Assembly: GCF_001558155.1 (NCBI RefSeq)
Contig: NZ_LOAS01000012.1
Location: 1 to 64,000 of the forward strand
From: Aliiruegeria sabulilitoris
GTDB lineage: Bacteria > Pseudomonadota > Alphaproteobacteria > Rhodobacterales > Rhodobacteraceae
Direction: 5' to 3'
Length of the DNA stretch: 64,000 nt
Within the stretch, counting starts at the first letter, position 1, and every line of letters begins with the position of its first letter. Both the position numbers and the translations under genes were made by a program. Positions 19,493 through 28,207 of this stretch are shown in pieces. The notes below the pieces were generated by a model, which was given only the letters and a program-made list of their open reading frames with translations, made no database searches and was not told the origin of the DNA.

Positions 19493-20425
19493 TCAGAGGT
19501 GCAGGTCCTGAATGCCGGTGTCGATATAGGGCGCCCAGAATGCGACGCTCTCGGCAATCTGCGGGATCACCTCGCGGTCATTCGGCTCGCGTTCCTTGAA
19601 ACTCAGCTCCAGACAAATCTCGTTATCTACCGCGCCGCCTTCGGCAAAGGCCGCCAGCAGGGGTTCCGGCTGGATCCGTCCCTTGGCGTTGAACTCGGCC
19701 GTGAATGGCCGGTGGCCACCCTTGTCCATCAGGCTCTGCTTGATGTGGATGATCGGCGAGACACGGGGCACGGTGCGGGCCCAGACATAGGGGTCGTAAT
19801 CGTCGGGATTGGGCGAGGTCACGTCGCCATGGTCGATATCGGCCATCATCCACATCGGGATCGCCAAGTCCGCCGCGCTCAGCCGGTCCTGCAGCTCCAT
19901 GCTGCTCTGGATCGTGTCGCCGAACTCCCGGCCGACGCTCATCGGCTCCCAGAAGACGAAATCGAGCCCGGCGGCCTTGCCATGCTCGGCCACTTCAGCC
20001 CAGCTGTCGATGGCGATGCGGATCAGTTCCTCGCGCCGTGCCGGGTCATCGAAATCCCGAAAGGTGAAGATCGCGAATTGCGTGCCGACCGAACTGCCGC
20101 CGAGATCGGCGGTGATATCGGCGAAGGTCTTGAACCAGTCGATATAGTAGCGGCGCACGTCCCGGTCGGGGTGGCCGAAATGGTTGAGCCGGCCATAGGG
20201 GCCGGTCATGCCGGATGTCACGCGCGCACCGGTGCGGGCAAGCGCGGCAGCCATGTCCCGTGTCAGCCGGCGGATGACCGGGGCGGGCCAGGACGGGTTG
20301 ATGAATTCATGCGTCAACTGGATGTCGCGAAGCCGGATGTCGCGCGCGATCGCGTCGATCAGATCGTCGGGCTCCGCGAAACGGTTCACCAGCGGGTTGG
20401 TGTTGAGCGATAGCGTCAGGCCCAT
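19493..20425 (-). CDS. eryC: Sugar-phosphate isomerase/epimerase, EryC-like
   Basis: A 310-aa TIM-barrel enzyme of the xylose-isomerase-like AP-endonuclease-2 fold. ATG 20425 is one base beyond the eryB stop (TAA-C-ATG) and has GGAGG nine bases upstream; the longer frame inside eryB is not used. Likely metal or acid residues lie in FVFWEPMSVGRE, MMADIDHGD and IHIKQSL. In Brucella, EryC with the isomerases EryH and EryI takes L-3-tetrulose-4-phosphate to D-erythrose-4-phosphate. Neither EryH nor EryI is in this window. Older databases call EryC a dehydrogenase, which its fold does not support. Confidence 0.85.
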   Translation of the reverse strand: MGLTLSLNTNPLVNRFAEPDDLIDAIARDIRLRDIQLTHEFINPSWPAPVIRRLTRDMAAALARTGARVTSGMTGPYGRLNHFGHPDRDVRRYYIDWFKTFADITADLGGSSVGTQFAIFTFRDFDDPARREELIRIAIDSWAEVAEHGKAAGLDFVFWEPMSVGREFGDTIQSSMELQDRLSAADLAIPMWMMADIDHGDVTSPNPDDYDPYVWARTVPRVSPIIHIKQSLMDKGGHRPFTAEFNAKGRIQPEPLLAAFAEGGAVDNEICLELSFKEREPNDREVIPQIAESVAFWAPYIDTGIQDLHL

Positions 20426-20426
20426 G

Positions 20427-21938
20427 TTACGCCGCCTCCGCGAGGCGCGCTTCGAACCACTCGGCAAAACCGGCCTGCTCTTCCGCGCTCAGATGAAGGA
20501 TGTGTTTCGTGCGACGCCAGAGGACGTCCTCAACCGTCTTCGCCCATTCCTCGCGGAGGAGGTAGCGTGCCTCGGCCTCGTAAAGATCGCCGCCGAAATG
20601 CCGCCCGAGTTGTTCGACCGAGGTCGCCTCGCCCACGATCCGTGCGATCCGCGTGCCGTAGACCCGCGCGTAGTGCCGGCGGAGCGACATCGGCATCCAA
20701 GGATAGTCTTGTTTCAGCTTGTTGCGGAAGGACTCGAAATCGGCGTTCTCCATGTCGCCGCCGGGCATTGGCGCGCCCTCGGTCCAGTCCGGCCCCATCT
20801 GCGGGAAGAACTTGGCGATCCGCTTCAGCCCGCGTTCGGCAAGCTCGCGATAGGTTGTGATCTTGCCGCCGAAGATGTTCAGCAGCGGCGCGCCCCCCGT
20901 CTCGTCGATGTCGAAGACGTAATCGCGGGTGACCGCCGAGGGATTGCCCTTGCCGTCATCGAAGAGCGGGCGGACACCGGAGAAGCTGACCAGAACGTCG
21001 TCGCGGGTGAGCTTTTCCTTGAAGTAGCGGTTGCAGGCCGCGATCAGGTATTCGATCTCGTCCTCCTCGCATTTCACATCGTCGGCATTGCCTTCATAAG
21101 AGATGTCGGTGGTGCCGATCAGCGCCTTGTCGCCTTCATAGGGGTTGATGAAGATCACGCGCTTGTCGGTGTTCTGCACCAGATAGGCGTTATGCGTGTC
21201 CCAGAACTTGGGCACAATGATGTGCGAGCCCTTCACCAGCCGCACATTGCGCTTGGAATTGGAACCGGCGACGCGGTTGATGACATCCGTCACCCAGGGG
21301 CCGGCGGCGTTGATCACCATCTTCGCTTCGAATTCGCGCTCCTCGCCGGTCATCGTATCGCGCGTGGTCAGCCGCCAAGCGCCGTCTTCGCGGCGGGCCG
21401 AGATGCAGGGAGAGCGGGTCAGGACCGTCGCGCCCTTCTCCTTCGCGTCCAGCGCGTTGATCAGCACCAGCCGCGCGTCATCCACCCAGCAATCGGAATA
21501 TTCCAGGCCGCGGCGATACTTGTCGACGATCGCTGCGCCTTCCGGGTCCCGCAGCATGTTCAGCCGCCGGGTGCCGGGGAGCTTCTTGCGCCCGCCGAGG
21601 TGGTCATAGAGAAAGAGACCGAGGCGGATGAACCAGAAGGGCCGGTCTTCCGGCGAATGGGGCAGGGTGAACCGCAGCGGCCAGATGATGTGCGGGGCGG
21701 CATTCATCAGCACCTCGCGTTCGATCAGCGCCTCGCGGACGAGACGGAACTCGTAATATTCGAGGTAGCGCAGCCCGCCATGGACGAGCTTTCCCGAGCG
21801 CGAGGAGGTTCCCTCGCCCAGGTCGCCCTTTTCGCAGAGCACGACGCTCAGTCCCCGCCCGGCGGCGTCCCGCGCGATCCCGGCGCCATTGATACCGCCG
21901 CCGATCACGAAGAGGTCGACCTTTGGAATATCCGTCAT
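20427..21938 (-). CDS. eryB: Erythritol-phosphate dehydrogenase, EryB-like GlpD family
   Basis: A 503-aa FAD enzyme of the GlpD family, the length of Brucella EryB. ATG 21938 has GGAG eight bases ahead and starts MTDIPKVDLFVIGGGINGAG, with the FAD motif at once. Other landmarks are KLVHGGLRYLEYYEFRL, NAAGPWVTDV, VKGSHIIVPKF, GTTDISYEG and FGGKITTYRELAE. It oxidises L-erythritol-4-phosphate to L-3-tetrulose-4-phosphate and feeds the quinone pool at the membrane. It follows eryA after 53 bases and is tightly coupled to eryC. Confidence 0.87.
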   Translation of the reverse strand: MTDIPKVDLFVIGGGINGAGIARDAAGRGLSVVLCEKGDLGEGTSSRSGKLVHGGLRYLEYYEFRLVREALIEREVLMNAAPHIIWPLRFTLPHSPEDRPFWFIRLGLFLYDHLGGRKKLPGTRRLNMLRDPEGAAIVDKYRRGLEYSDCWVDDARLVLINALDAKEKGATVLTRSPCISARREDGAWRLTTRDTMTGEEREFEAKMVINAAGPWVTDVINRVAGSNSKRNVRLVKGSHIIVPKFWDTHNAYLVQNTDKRVIFINPYEGDKALIGTTDISYEGNADDVKCEEDEIEYLIAACNRYFKEKLTRDDVLVSFSGVRPLFDDGKGNPSAVTRDYVFDIDETGGAPLLNIFGGKITTYRELAERGLKRIAKFFPQMGPDWTEGAPMPGGDMENADFESFRNKLKQDYPWMPMSLRRHYARVYGTRIARIVGEATSVEQLGRHFGGDLYEAEARYLLREEWAKTVEDVLWRRTKHILHLSAEEQAGFAEWFEARLAEAA

Positions 21939-21991
21939 CTGCTTTCTCCCGTCGCCGCGCCTGCGCGTAGCCTGTCGTTTCGTCCGCTCTG

Positions 21992-23554
21992 TCAACCGCT
22001 GCCTGCGCGCAGTGCGGCGAGTTCGTCCCAGACGGGTTCGAGGCCGATCCGCGCGTCGCGATAGGCGGCGAAGAGGTTGTCATAGGTTCCGACCAATGCA
22101 GGGTCGGGGTTCTCGGGGGCGCCCAGAAGGGGCGTCGTCCATTCTGCGATGCAATCGTCCATCGTCTCGTAGGCACCGATTGCCACTGCGGCCATCATCG
22201 CGCAGCCCGCCGCCCCGGCTTCCTCGCGTGAGGAGACCCGCACGGGCGTGTCGAGCGCGGCGGCGAGCACGCGCCGGAGCGCCGTGGAGCGGGCGGCACC
22301 GCCAGTGATCCGAAGCTCGCTCGGCATGTCGCCCATCGCCGCGTAGCAATCCCGCGCCGCCATCCCCAGCCCTTCGATCACCGCGCGCAGCAACTCCGGG
22401 AAGCGATGGTTGGCGTTGAAGCCGGCGAAACCCGCCCGGGCATTGGCGTTGACGAAGGGGCCGCGCTCGCCTGCCTCCGAAATATACGGGTGATAGATCA
22501 CGCGCCCGGGGCGCGAGCGCTCCATCCAGACGTCGATCCGTTTGACCAACTCGGCATGGCTCGGCTCCGGTCCGAATTCTGCAATCAGCGCGCCGGCGAG
22601 CGAGAGCGCCCAGTCGACATTGAGCGTTGCGGCCATGTTGGTCTGAACCTGGGTCACGAGGTTCGGGACCGGCAGGCAGATGACATAACCCGTGCCTTCC
22701 GCGTTGAGACGCACGCCCTCGGGGGGCACGGCGCGCATATGCACGCCGGTCGAGCCGATGGTCGAACAGGCCGCGCCGGGAGTGCCGGTGTGCACGCCCG
22801 CGCCGAGCGCGGTCATCACCATGTCCACGTAGCCCAGCGAAACCGGCGTCCCGGCGAGCAACCCGGTCTGGGCGGAGGCCTCGGCCGAGAGGGGGTGTGT
22901 CTGCTGGCTGCCGTCGAGCACCTCCGGCAGCAAGTGCTGGCGGTGCGCAAGCCCGAGCGACGCGATCACCGTGTCGGAATAGGTTCGGCTGCGGAAATCG
23001 CCGAAAGTGAAGCTCATCTCCGAGGGGTCGGTCGCCCGCACGCCCGTGAGGTTCAGGAACAGCCAGTCCTTGCAATGCAGCGCCACCTCGGCCGCGTCGA
23101 GCAGTTCGGGGAAGTGGCGGTCCATATGCGCCATCTGGGCGCCTTGCTGGCAGGTGTTGAGCCCGGTGCCGGTGGCTTCGAACCGCGCGCGGTCCGTGGG
23201 TTTCGCTGCCAGCGCGTTGACCGTCGGCGCGGCGCGGGCGTCCAGCCAGATCCAGGCATCGGCCACCGCCGCGTCGCCCTTTCCGGCGAGCCAGGTGCCG
23301 TCGCCCTGAGCGGTCACGGCGATGGCCGCGACACGTTGGGCGAGGTTCTCAATCTTGTCGTGCAGGCCAAGCAGCGCCGCGACGCAATCGCTCCAGGTGC
23401 GCGGCATCGATTGGATGACAGCGCCGTTCTCGGCCGAATCATATGCATTGCGCACCGCCGAAATCGCGATCTGGCGTCCCGAGAGATCAAAGGCCACGGC
23501 TTTCAGGACCGAAGTGCCAGCGTCGATTCCAATGATGATGTCGCTTTCGGCCAT
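21992..23554 (-). CDS. eryA: Erythritol kinase, EryA-like FGGY kinase
   Basis: A 520-aa FGGY-family kinase, close to the length of Brucella EryA. The N-terminal phosphate loop is IIIGIDAGTSVLKAVAFD, and the C-domain ATP site is LRITGGAARSTALRRVLA. ATG 23554 has GGGAGG nine bases upstream; the adjacent GTG is less well spaced. It phosphorylates erythritol in the cytoplasm, the first step after uptake. It is the first gene of the minus-strand eryABCD operon and is divergent from the transporter operon, so one control region serves both. The order A-B-C-D is the main support for erythritol over other polyols. Confidence 0.87.
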   Translation of the reverse strand: MAESDIIIGIDAGTSVLKAVAFDLSGRQIAISAVRNAYDSAENGAVIQSMPRTWSDCVAALLGLHDKIENLAQRVAAIAVTAQGDGTWLAGKGDAAVADAWIWLDARAAPTVNALAAKPTDRARFEATGTGLNTCQQGAQMAHMDRHFPELLDAAEVALHCKDWLFLNLTGVRATDPSEMSFTFGDFRSRTYSDTVIASLGLAHRQHLLPEVLDGSQQTHPLSAEASAQTGLLAGTPVSLGYVDMVMTALGAGVHTGTPGAACSTIGSTGVHMRAVPPEGVRLNAEGTGYVICLPVPNLVTQVQTNMAATLNVDWALSLAGALIAEFGPEPSHAELVKRIDVWMERSRPGRVIYHPYISEAGERGPFVNANARAGFAGFNANHRFPELLRAVIEGLGMAARDCYAAMGDMPSELRITGGAARSTALRRVLAAALDTPVRVSSREEAGAAGCAMMAAVAIGAYETMDDCIAEWTTPLLGAPENPDPALVGTYDNLFAAYRDARIGLEPVWDELAALRAGSG

Positions 23555-24031
23555 CACCCGAATTCCTCCCTGACCGGCGCTTCCAAACCCATATCTGCGG
23601 CCGAGTCATGATCGATTCTTCACCGATTTCGGGGTCCGCGTCGCACCTGCGATACTTGAAAACGCAAAGGGGCGACGAAGTGGGAATGGCCCGAAATGGC
23701 TGTCCTCTCCTGCCAAGTGTCTTAGCACGGTTTTTTTGGATTGGGTGATTTTTTTTGCAGACAGAGAAAAAATTTTCACCTATGGTTGGATCACCCTGCG
23801 GCAGTGTGGACTGCCAATGGGAGGCCTCGGCAGGGTATTGCGGTGGAGCGCGGATCTTGCCGGACGAGGCAAAGGGAGGAGAGTGGTCGAACTGCGGGAT
23901 GCAGGGAGTGGCCTTCTTCTGGGATATGATTTGCAACGTCTTTTCAGGCGTTTGCGGGGTAGATGCCAATGCGCCCGACGCCGGTGTTCGGGGTCAGTAG
24001 AGCATGTGGCAACAGGAGAGGGCGGCTCGAT
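23555..24031. promoter_or_regulatory. Divergent ery control region
   Basis: This 477-bp stretch separates eryA from the transporter operon and has no convincing gene. An AT-rich block with long T and A runs (23731-23776) lies between GGTGA (23744-23748) and TCACC (23776-23780), an inverted repeat with TTTTTTTT facing AAAAAA. A second TCACCC is at 23791-23796. Next to it is a perfect hairpin GGCAGT-GTGG-ACTGCC (23800-23815). The GGTGA/TCACC element is the best candidate for the EryD-like operator. Confidence 0.5.
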
Positions 24032-24688
24032 ATGACGGCAACCGATTCCAATGGGCGCAGGGCCGTGAAGCCCGACCGGAAGAAATGGATCTTCGGGGCG
24101 TTGGTCGTTGTCGTCCTTGGTGCGATCGCGTTGGACACGAAGGTCGTGGCCATTGGCGGCGAGGAAGACCTGCGCCAGCAAGCCTTCAACCCCGACCGTT
24201 ATGGCGTCGATCAATTCCCGCGTATTCGTGAAGCTGTTGTCGACCGCGCGCCGGATGCGGTTCAGCTCGCCACCGAGCTTGCCGAGGACAAGAAGGCGGC
24301 AATGGCGAAATACGGTACGCCCACGAGCATTGGCGCGGTGATGCCAGTGACGTTGAGTGGCGTCGTGGGCGAAGGCAAATCCGGGATCTTCTATGTGGAT
24401 GTCGACGGCTTGCCCGAAGGCACCAAGGTCCGCGTTCAGACCGGCCCGGCGATCAACGGAACCGATCTGCGCGATTTTCCCGGCGACATCGCCTTTGGGC
24501 AATTCAAGAACCAGATCGAGTATCAGAACGCGGGCGCGGGCATCAACCGGGCGATGGCGGCCGAGGTTCTCGAAGGGCTCGACCGCGACGGCCTGCCGGG
24601 CAAGACGGTCGCGCTCACCGGCGCCTTCAACCTGATCAACCCGAAGAACTGGCTCATCACCCCTGTCAGCTTTGAGGTGAAGAAATGA
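24032..24688 (+). CDS. DUF2291-family periplasmic protein of a sugar ABC operon
   Basis: A 218-aa protein with one N-terminal membrane anchor or uncleaved signal (about residues 18-38, WIFGALVVVVLGAIALDT) and a soluble outer part. The lines VDVDGLPEGTKVRVQTGPAINGT and DIAFGQFKNQIEYQN match DUF2291, a family found next to ribose-type ABC transporters. Its role is not established. It opens the transporter operon and overlaps the ATPase gene by four bases. ATG 24032 is preferred because it gives the anchor directly; AGGAG is about 14 bases upstream. Confidence 0.75.
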   Translation: MTATDSNGRRAVKPDRKKWIFGALVVVVLGAIALDTKVVAIGGEEDLRQQAFNPDRYGVDQFPRIREAVVDRAPDAVQLATELAEDKKAAMAKYGTPTSIGAVMPVTLSGVVGEGKSGIFYVDVDGLPEGTKVRVQTGPAINGTDLRDFPGDIAFGQFKNQIEYQNAGAGINRAMAAEVLEGLDRDGLPGKTVALTGAFNLINPKNWLITPVSFEVKK

Positions 24689-27015
24689 CCGAGCAAGCGC
24701 GGATCGACACCGCCGGCGGGACGCCTGCCGCATCGGACGTCGTGCTTTCGGCCCGGGATGTTTCGAAATCCTGGGGCGCGGTGAAGGCGCTGAAAGCGGT
24801 GAATTTCGACGTACATCGTGGACAGGTGACAACGCTATTCGGCGAGAATGGCGCTGGCAAGTCGACCTTGATGAAGGTCCTTTCCGGGGTCTACCCGCCG
24901 ACCTCCGGCGAGCTACTGCTCGAAGGCCGCACGATCACGCTGGGCTCGACCGTCGAGGCGCGCGATCTCGGCATCTCGATCATCCACCAGGAGCTGAGCC
25001 TCGCGCCCAACATGAACGTGCGCGACAATATCTTCATGGGCCGCGAGATCCGCGGTCCTTCCGGTGTCGATTATGCCGAGGAGGAGCGCCAGGCTCGCGC
25101 ACTGATGCAGGAGCTTGAAGAGGAAATCGACCCGCGCACGCCGGTCGAGGATTTGCGCCTCGGCCAGCAACAGATTGTCGAGATCGCCCGCGCACTGTCG
25201 GTCAATGCCCGCATCCTGATCATGGACGAGCCCACCTCGGCGCTGTCGGCTTCCGAGGTCGAGGTGCTGTTCAAGGTCATCCGGGACCTGAAATCCCGTG
25301 GTGTTTCCATCGTCTACATCTCGCACCACCTCGAAGAGGCGTTGCAGATCACCGATCATGCCGTCGTTCTGCGCGACGGCGCCATGACCGCCAAGGCGCC
25401 GCGCGCCGAGATCGACCTGGAGTGGATCGTCCGAAACATGGTCGGCGAGAACTTCGATCTCGGCTCGCCGCCGGATGGCTACGAATTCGGCCCCGTTGCG
25501 CTCGAGATCGAGAATCTCTCGGTGCCTGCCCCGGGGCGCAAGGGCTACTCGGTCGTGGACCGGATGTCGCTCAACGTGCGCCAGGGCGAGATCGTCTGCA
25601 TCTATGGGCTGATGGGCGCGGGCCGCACCGAACTCATGGAATGTGTTGCCGGGCGCCTCCAGCCCTCCAGCGGGCGGGTGAAGCTGCACGGCGAAGATAT
25701 CGAAGGGCTCTCCATTGCCCAGCGGATCGGAAAGGGGCTGGTGCTGACACCGGAGGACCGGCAGCGCGACGGGTTGGTGCAGACCATGTCCGTCGGACGC
25801 AACCTGTCGCTGGCCAGCATTGGCGCCTTCACCAAGGGGCTGTTTACCTTGCGCAAGGCCGAGGAAGCGATCATCGAGAAGATGATCCGCGAAGTCACGA
25901 TCAAGACCGACGGCGGCAATGCGGCCATCGGCTCGCTTTCCGGCGGCAACCAGCAGAAGGTCGTGATCGGCAAGATGCTGGCAACGGGGCCCGGCGTCAT
26001 CCTGCTCGACGAGCCGTCCCGCGGCATCGATATCGGCGCGAAGGCCGAGGTGTTCGGCCTTCTCTCGGAAGGCGCGCGCTCCGGGCTGGCGGTGCTCTTC
26101 TCGACCTCCGAGGTCAACGAATGCCTGTCGATCGCGCATCGCATCATCGTCATGCACAAGGGCAAGATCTCGGCCGAGTTCGGCCCTGATGCGACCAAGG
26201 AGCAGATCATGGCCGCCTCGGGCGAGGTGGATCTCCAGCAGCACCTGAGCGAGACTTTCGGCCTGGAATATTGCGAGGTGGTCAGCGACCTCTATCCGGA
26301 CGAACTGCCCCTCGGCCCGCTCGGTCTGGCCGGCGGGGCATTCATCGGCGGGCAGATCGCTCAGAATTCGAACCTCGTGATCGGCGCCGGTCACGGACGC
26401 ACGCTGCTCGCCTGCGTCGAGAACCTCCCCCCCCTTCGGCCGGCGCCGAACCTGAGATTGGTTTCCCTGATGGGCGGGCTCACCCGGAATGCCGATGCCA
26501 ACCCGCACGAGATCGTCCACCGCATGGCCGATATCACCGGGGCCAAGGCCGAGGCGATGCCCGTGCCCTTCATGGCCAATAGTGCCGCCGACCGGTCGGT
26601 CCTGCTCCAGCAGCGGGAAGTGGCGCGCGCCTATGAGTTGGCCGGCCAGAGCGACCTGGTGATCGCCGGTATCGGAACGACGGTTCCGGAAGCCGAGCTT
26701 GTGACCACCGGCATGATGGAACCTGCCGAGATGAAGGCTGTCGCGGATACCGGAGGCGTGGGCGAAACACTCGGTCATTTCTTCGACGCGGATGGCAATC
26801 CCATTGCGACCGAAGTGACCGCACGCATTCTCACGCTGCCACTCGACATCCTGCGCACGCGCCGAATCGTCGCCATCGCCGGCGGGCGGGTCAAGGTGGA
26901 CGCCATCCGGGCGGTTCTCGAAAGCGGCCTGCTGAGCGGATTGATCATAGACGAACACACAGCACGCAGCATCGTGGACATGGATCGGGACACCGACTCC
27001 TCCGCGACGCACTGA
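24685..27015 (+). CDS. eryE: Sugar ABC transporter ATPase fused to a SorC-type sugar-sensing domain
   Basis: A 776-aa fusion. Residues 1-514 are a normal double ATPase of the ribose/erythritol class: first P-loop GENGAGKST (53-61), Walker B ILIMDEPTSAL; the second half has the degenerate GLMGAGRTEL, the signature LSGGNQQKV and VILLDEPSRGID. The family normally ends near here. Residues 515-776 form a SorC effector-binding domain close to that of EryD: IGAGHGRTLLA, SLMGGLTRN, ANPHEI, MPVPFMANS, LGHFFDADGN and DAIRAVLESGLLSGLI. There is no helix-turn-helix. The frame is continuous through the junction. Inference: transport energised by the ATPase is gated by a cytoplasmic phosphorylated polyol, as in carbon-control domains of other ABC ATPases. 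The gene name rests on context. Confidence 0.9.
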   Translation: MTEQARIDTAGGTPAASDVVLSARDVSKSWGAVKALKAVNFDVHRGQVTTLFGENGAGKSTLMKVLSGVYPPTSGELLLEGRTITLGSTVEARDLGISIIHQELSLAPNMNVRDNIFMGREIRGPSGVDYAEEERQARALMQELEEEIDPRTPVEDLRLGQQQIVEIARALSVNARILIMDEPTSALSASEVEVLFKVIRDLKSRGVSIVYISHHLEEALQITDHAVVLRDGAMTAKAPRAEIDLEWIVRNMVGENFDLGSPPDGYEFGPVALEIENLSVPAPGRKGYSVVDRMSLNVRQGEIVCIYGLMGAGRTELMECVAGRLQPSSGRVKLHGEDIEGLSIAQRIGKGLVLTPEDRQRDGLVQTMSVGRNLSLASIGAFTKGLFTLRKAEEAIIEKMIREVTIKTDGGNAAIGSLSGGNQQKVVIGKMLATGPGVILLDEPSRGIDIGAKAEVFGLLSEGARSGLAVLFSTSEVNECLSIAHRIIVMHKGKISAEFGPDATKEQIMAASGEVDLQQHLSETFGLEYCEVVSDLYPDELPLGPLGLAGGAFIGGQIAQNSNLVIGAGHGRTLLACVENLPPLRPAPNLRLVSLMGGLTRNADANPHEIVHRMADITGAKAEAMPVPFMANSAADRSVLLQQREVARAYELAGQSDLVIAGIGTTVPEAELVTTGMMEPAEMKAVADTGGVGETLGHFFDADGNPIATEVTARILTLPLDILRTRRIVAIAGGRVKVDAIRAVLESGLLSGLIIDEHTARSIVDMDRDTDSSATH

Positions 27016-27030
27016 AACGGAGCAAGCACC

Positions 27031-28089
27031 ATGACCGACGTCACGACGGACAAGAAGCGCGCGAGCGGCGGAGTTGCAGCGCTCTTCGGCGAAAACTTCA
27101 GCATTGTTCACGTGCTGCTCGAGGGCCGCGCCTTCTTCGCGCTGATCGCCATCATCATCACCTTCTCCATGCTGTCGCCCAACTATGCCACGATCGGCAA
27201 CTTCCTGATCATGGCCAACCACGTGGCGATTTTCGGCCTGCTGGCAATCGGGATGCTCCTGGTCATCCTCAATGGCGGTATCGACCTGTCGGTGGGCTCG
27301 GTGCTCGGGCTCTCCGGCGTCTTCGCGGGCTTCCTGCTTCAGGGTGTTGAACTGCAATGGGCCGGGGTCATCTTCTACCCGCCGGTCTGGGCGGTAGTGC
27401 TGCTCACCATTGCGCTCGGCGCTTTCGTGGGCTCGGTGAACGGCGTGCTGATCGCCTATTTCAAGGTGCCCGCCTTCGTCGCCACGCTAGGCTCGCTATA
27501 TGTGGCCCGGGGTGTCGCGCTGCTGATGACCAACGGGCTGACCTATAACAACCTCTCGGGCGATCCCTCGCTCGGCAACACGGGTTTCGACTGGCTCGGC
27601 TTCAACCGCATCGCCGGCGTGCCGATCGGGGTGATCATCCTGGCCCTGCTTGCCATTGCGACCGGCCTCATGCTCACGCGGAGCGCCTTCGGACGCTGGC
27701 TCTATTCGTCGGGCGGCAACGAGAACGCCGCCGAGCTTTCGGGCGTGCCGGTCAAGCGGGTGAAGATCACCGTCTACATGCTCTCGGGCGCCTGCGCCGC
27801 CATCGCCGGGCTGGTGCTCAGCTCGCAGCTCACCTCGGCGGGCCCGACCGCGGGTTTCACCTATGAACTCACCGCCATCGCCGCAGTCGTGGTCGGCGGT
27901 GCCTCGCTGATGGGTGGGCGTGGTACGGTGCGCGGCACCATGCTCGGCGCCTTCGTCATCGGCTTCCTGTCGGACGGGCTCGTCATCATCGGTGTCTCGT
28001 CCTACTGGCAGACCGTCTTCACCGGCGCCGTCATCGTGCTCGCCGTGATGCTCAACTCGATCCAGTACGGCGGAAAGGGCGGCCGCTGA
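27031..28089 (+). CDS. eryF: Polyol ABC transporter permease, RbsC family
   Basis: A 352-aa inner-membrane permease with eight to ten helices. NGGIDLSVGSVLGLSG and GVALLMTNGLTYNN are typical RbsC motifs. GGNENAAELSGVPVKRVK is the cytoplasmic coupling loop, and AAVVVGGASLMGGRGTVRG follows. A single permease gene is enough, as it dimerises. It starts 15 bases after the ATPase stop. It pairs with the fusion ATPase and the binding protein downstream. Confidence 0.9.
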   Translation: MTDVTTDKKRASGGVAALFGENFSIVHVLLEGRAFFALIAIIITFSMLSPNYATIGNFLIMANHVAIFGLLAIGMLLVILNGGIDLSVGSVLGLSGVFAGFLLQGVELQWAGVIFYPPVWAVVLLTIALGAFVGSVNGVLIAYFKVPAFVATLGSLYVARGVALLMTNGLTYNNLSGDPSLGNTGFDWLGFNRIAGVPIGVIILALLAIATGLMLTRSAFGRWLYSSGGNENAAELSGVPVKRVKITVYMLSGACAAIAGLVLSSQLTSAGPTAGFTYELTAIAAVVVGGASLMGGRGTVRGTMLGAFVIGFLSDGLVIIGVSSYWQTVFTGAVIVLAVMLNSIQYGGKGGR

Positions 28090-28120
28090 GCCGAAACCCA
28101 ATCGCCATATCGCAAGTTTT

Positions 28121-28178
28121 CGCGCCAGGGACGTCGGAGGAGACGCCTGGCGCGGGAAGCGCCGCCGGACTTCCGGCG
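28121..28178 (+). promoter_or_regulatory. Two hairpins between permease and binding-protein genes
   Basis: Two perfect stems stand in the 118-bp gap: CGCGCCAGG/CCTGGCGCG (28121-28129 with 28146-28154) and CGCCGGA/TCCGGCG (28163-28169 with 28172-28178). No T tract follows, so they are more likely mRNA processing or stability elements that let the binding protein be made in excess than terminators. Confidence 0.55.
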
Positions 28179-28207
28179 TAACGCAACCAAGAGGGAGAGG
28201 ACCCCAA

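Noticed and set aside
24913-27357. Very long open frame on the minus strand opposite the ABC ATPase gene (814 codons), and similar ones at 34120-36546, 4820-6211 and 51163-53538.
   Set aside because: They mirror real GC-rich genes with clear motifs on the other strand, have no family features or ribosome-binding sites, and reflect codon bias of the true genes.
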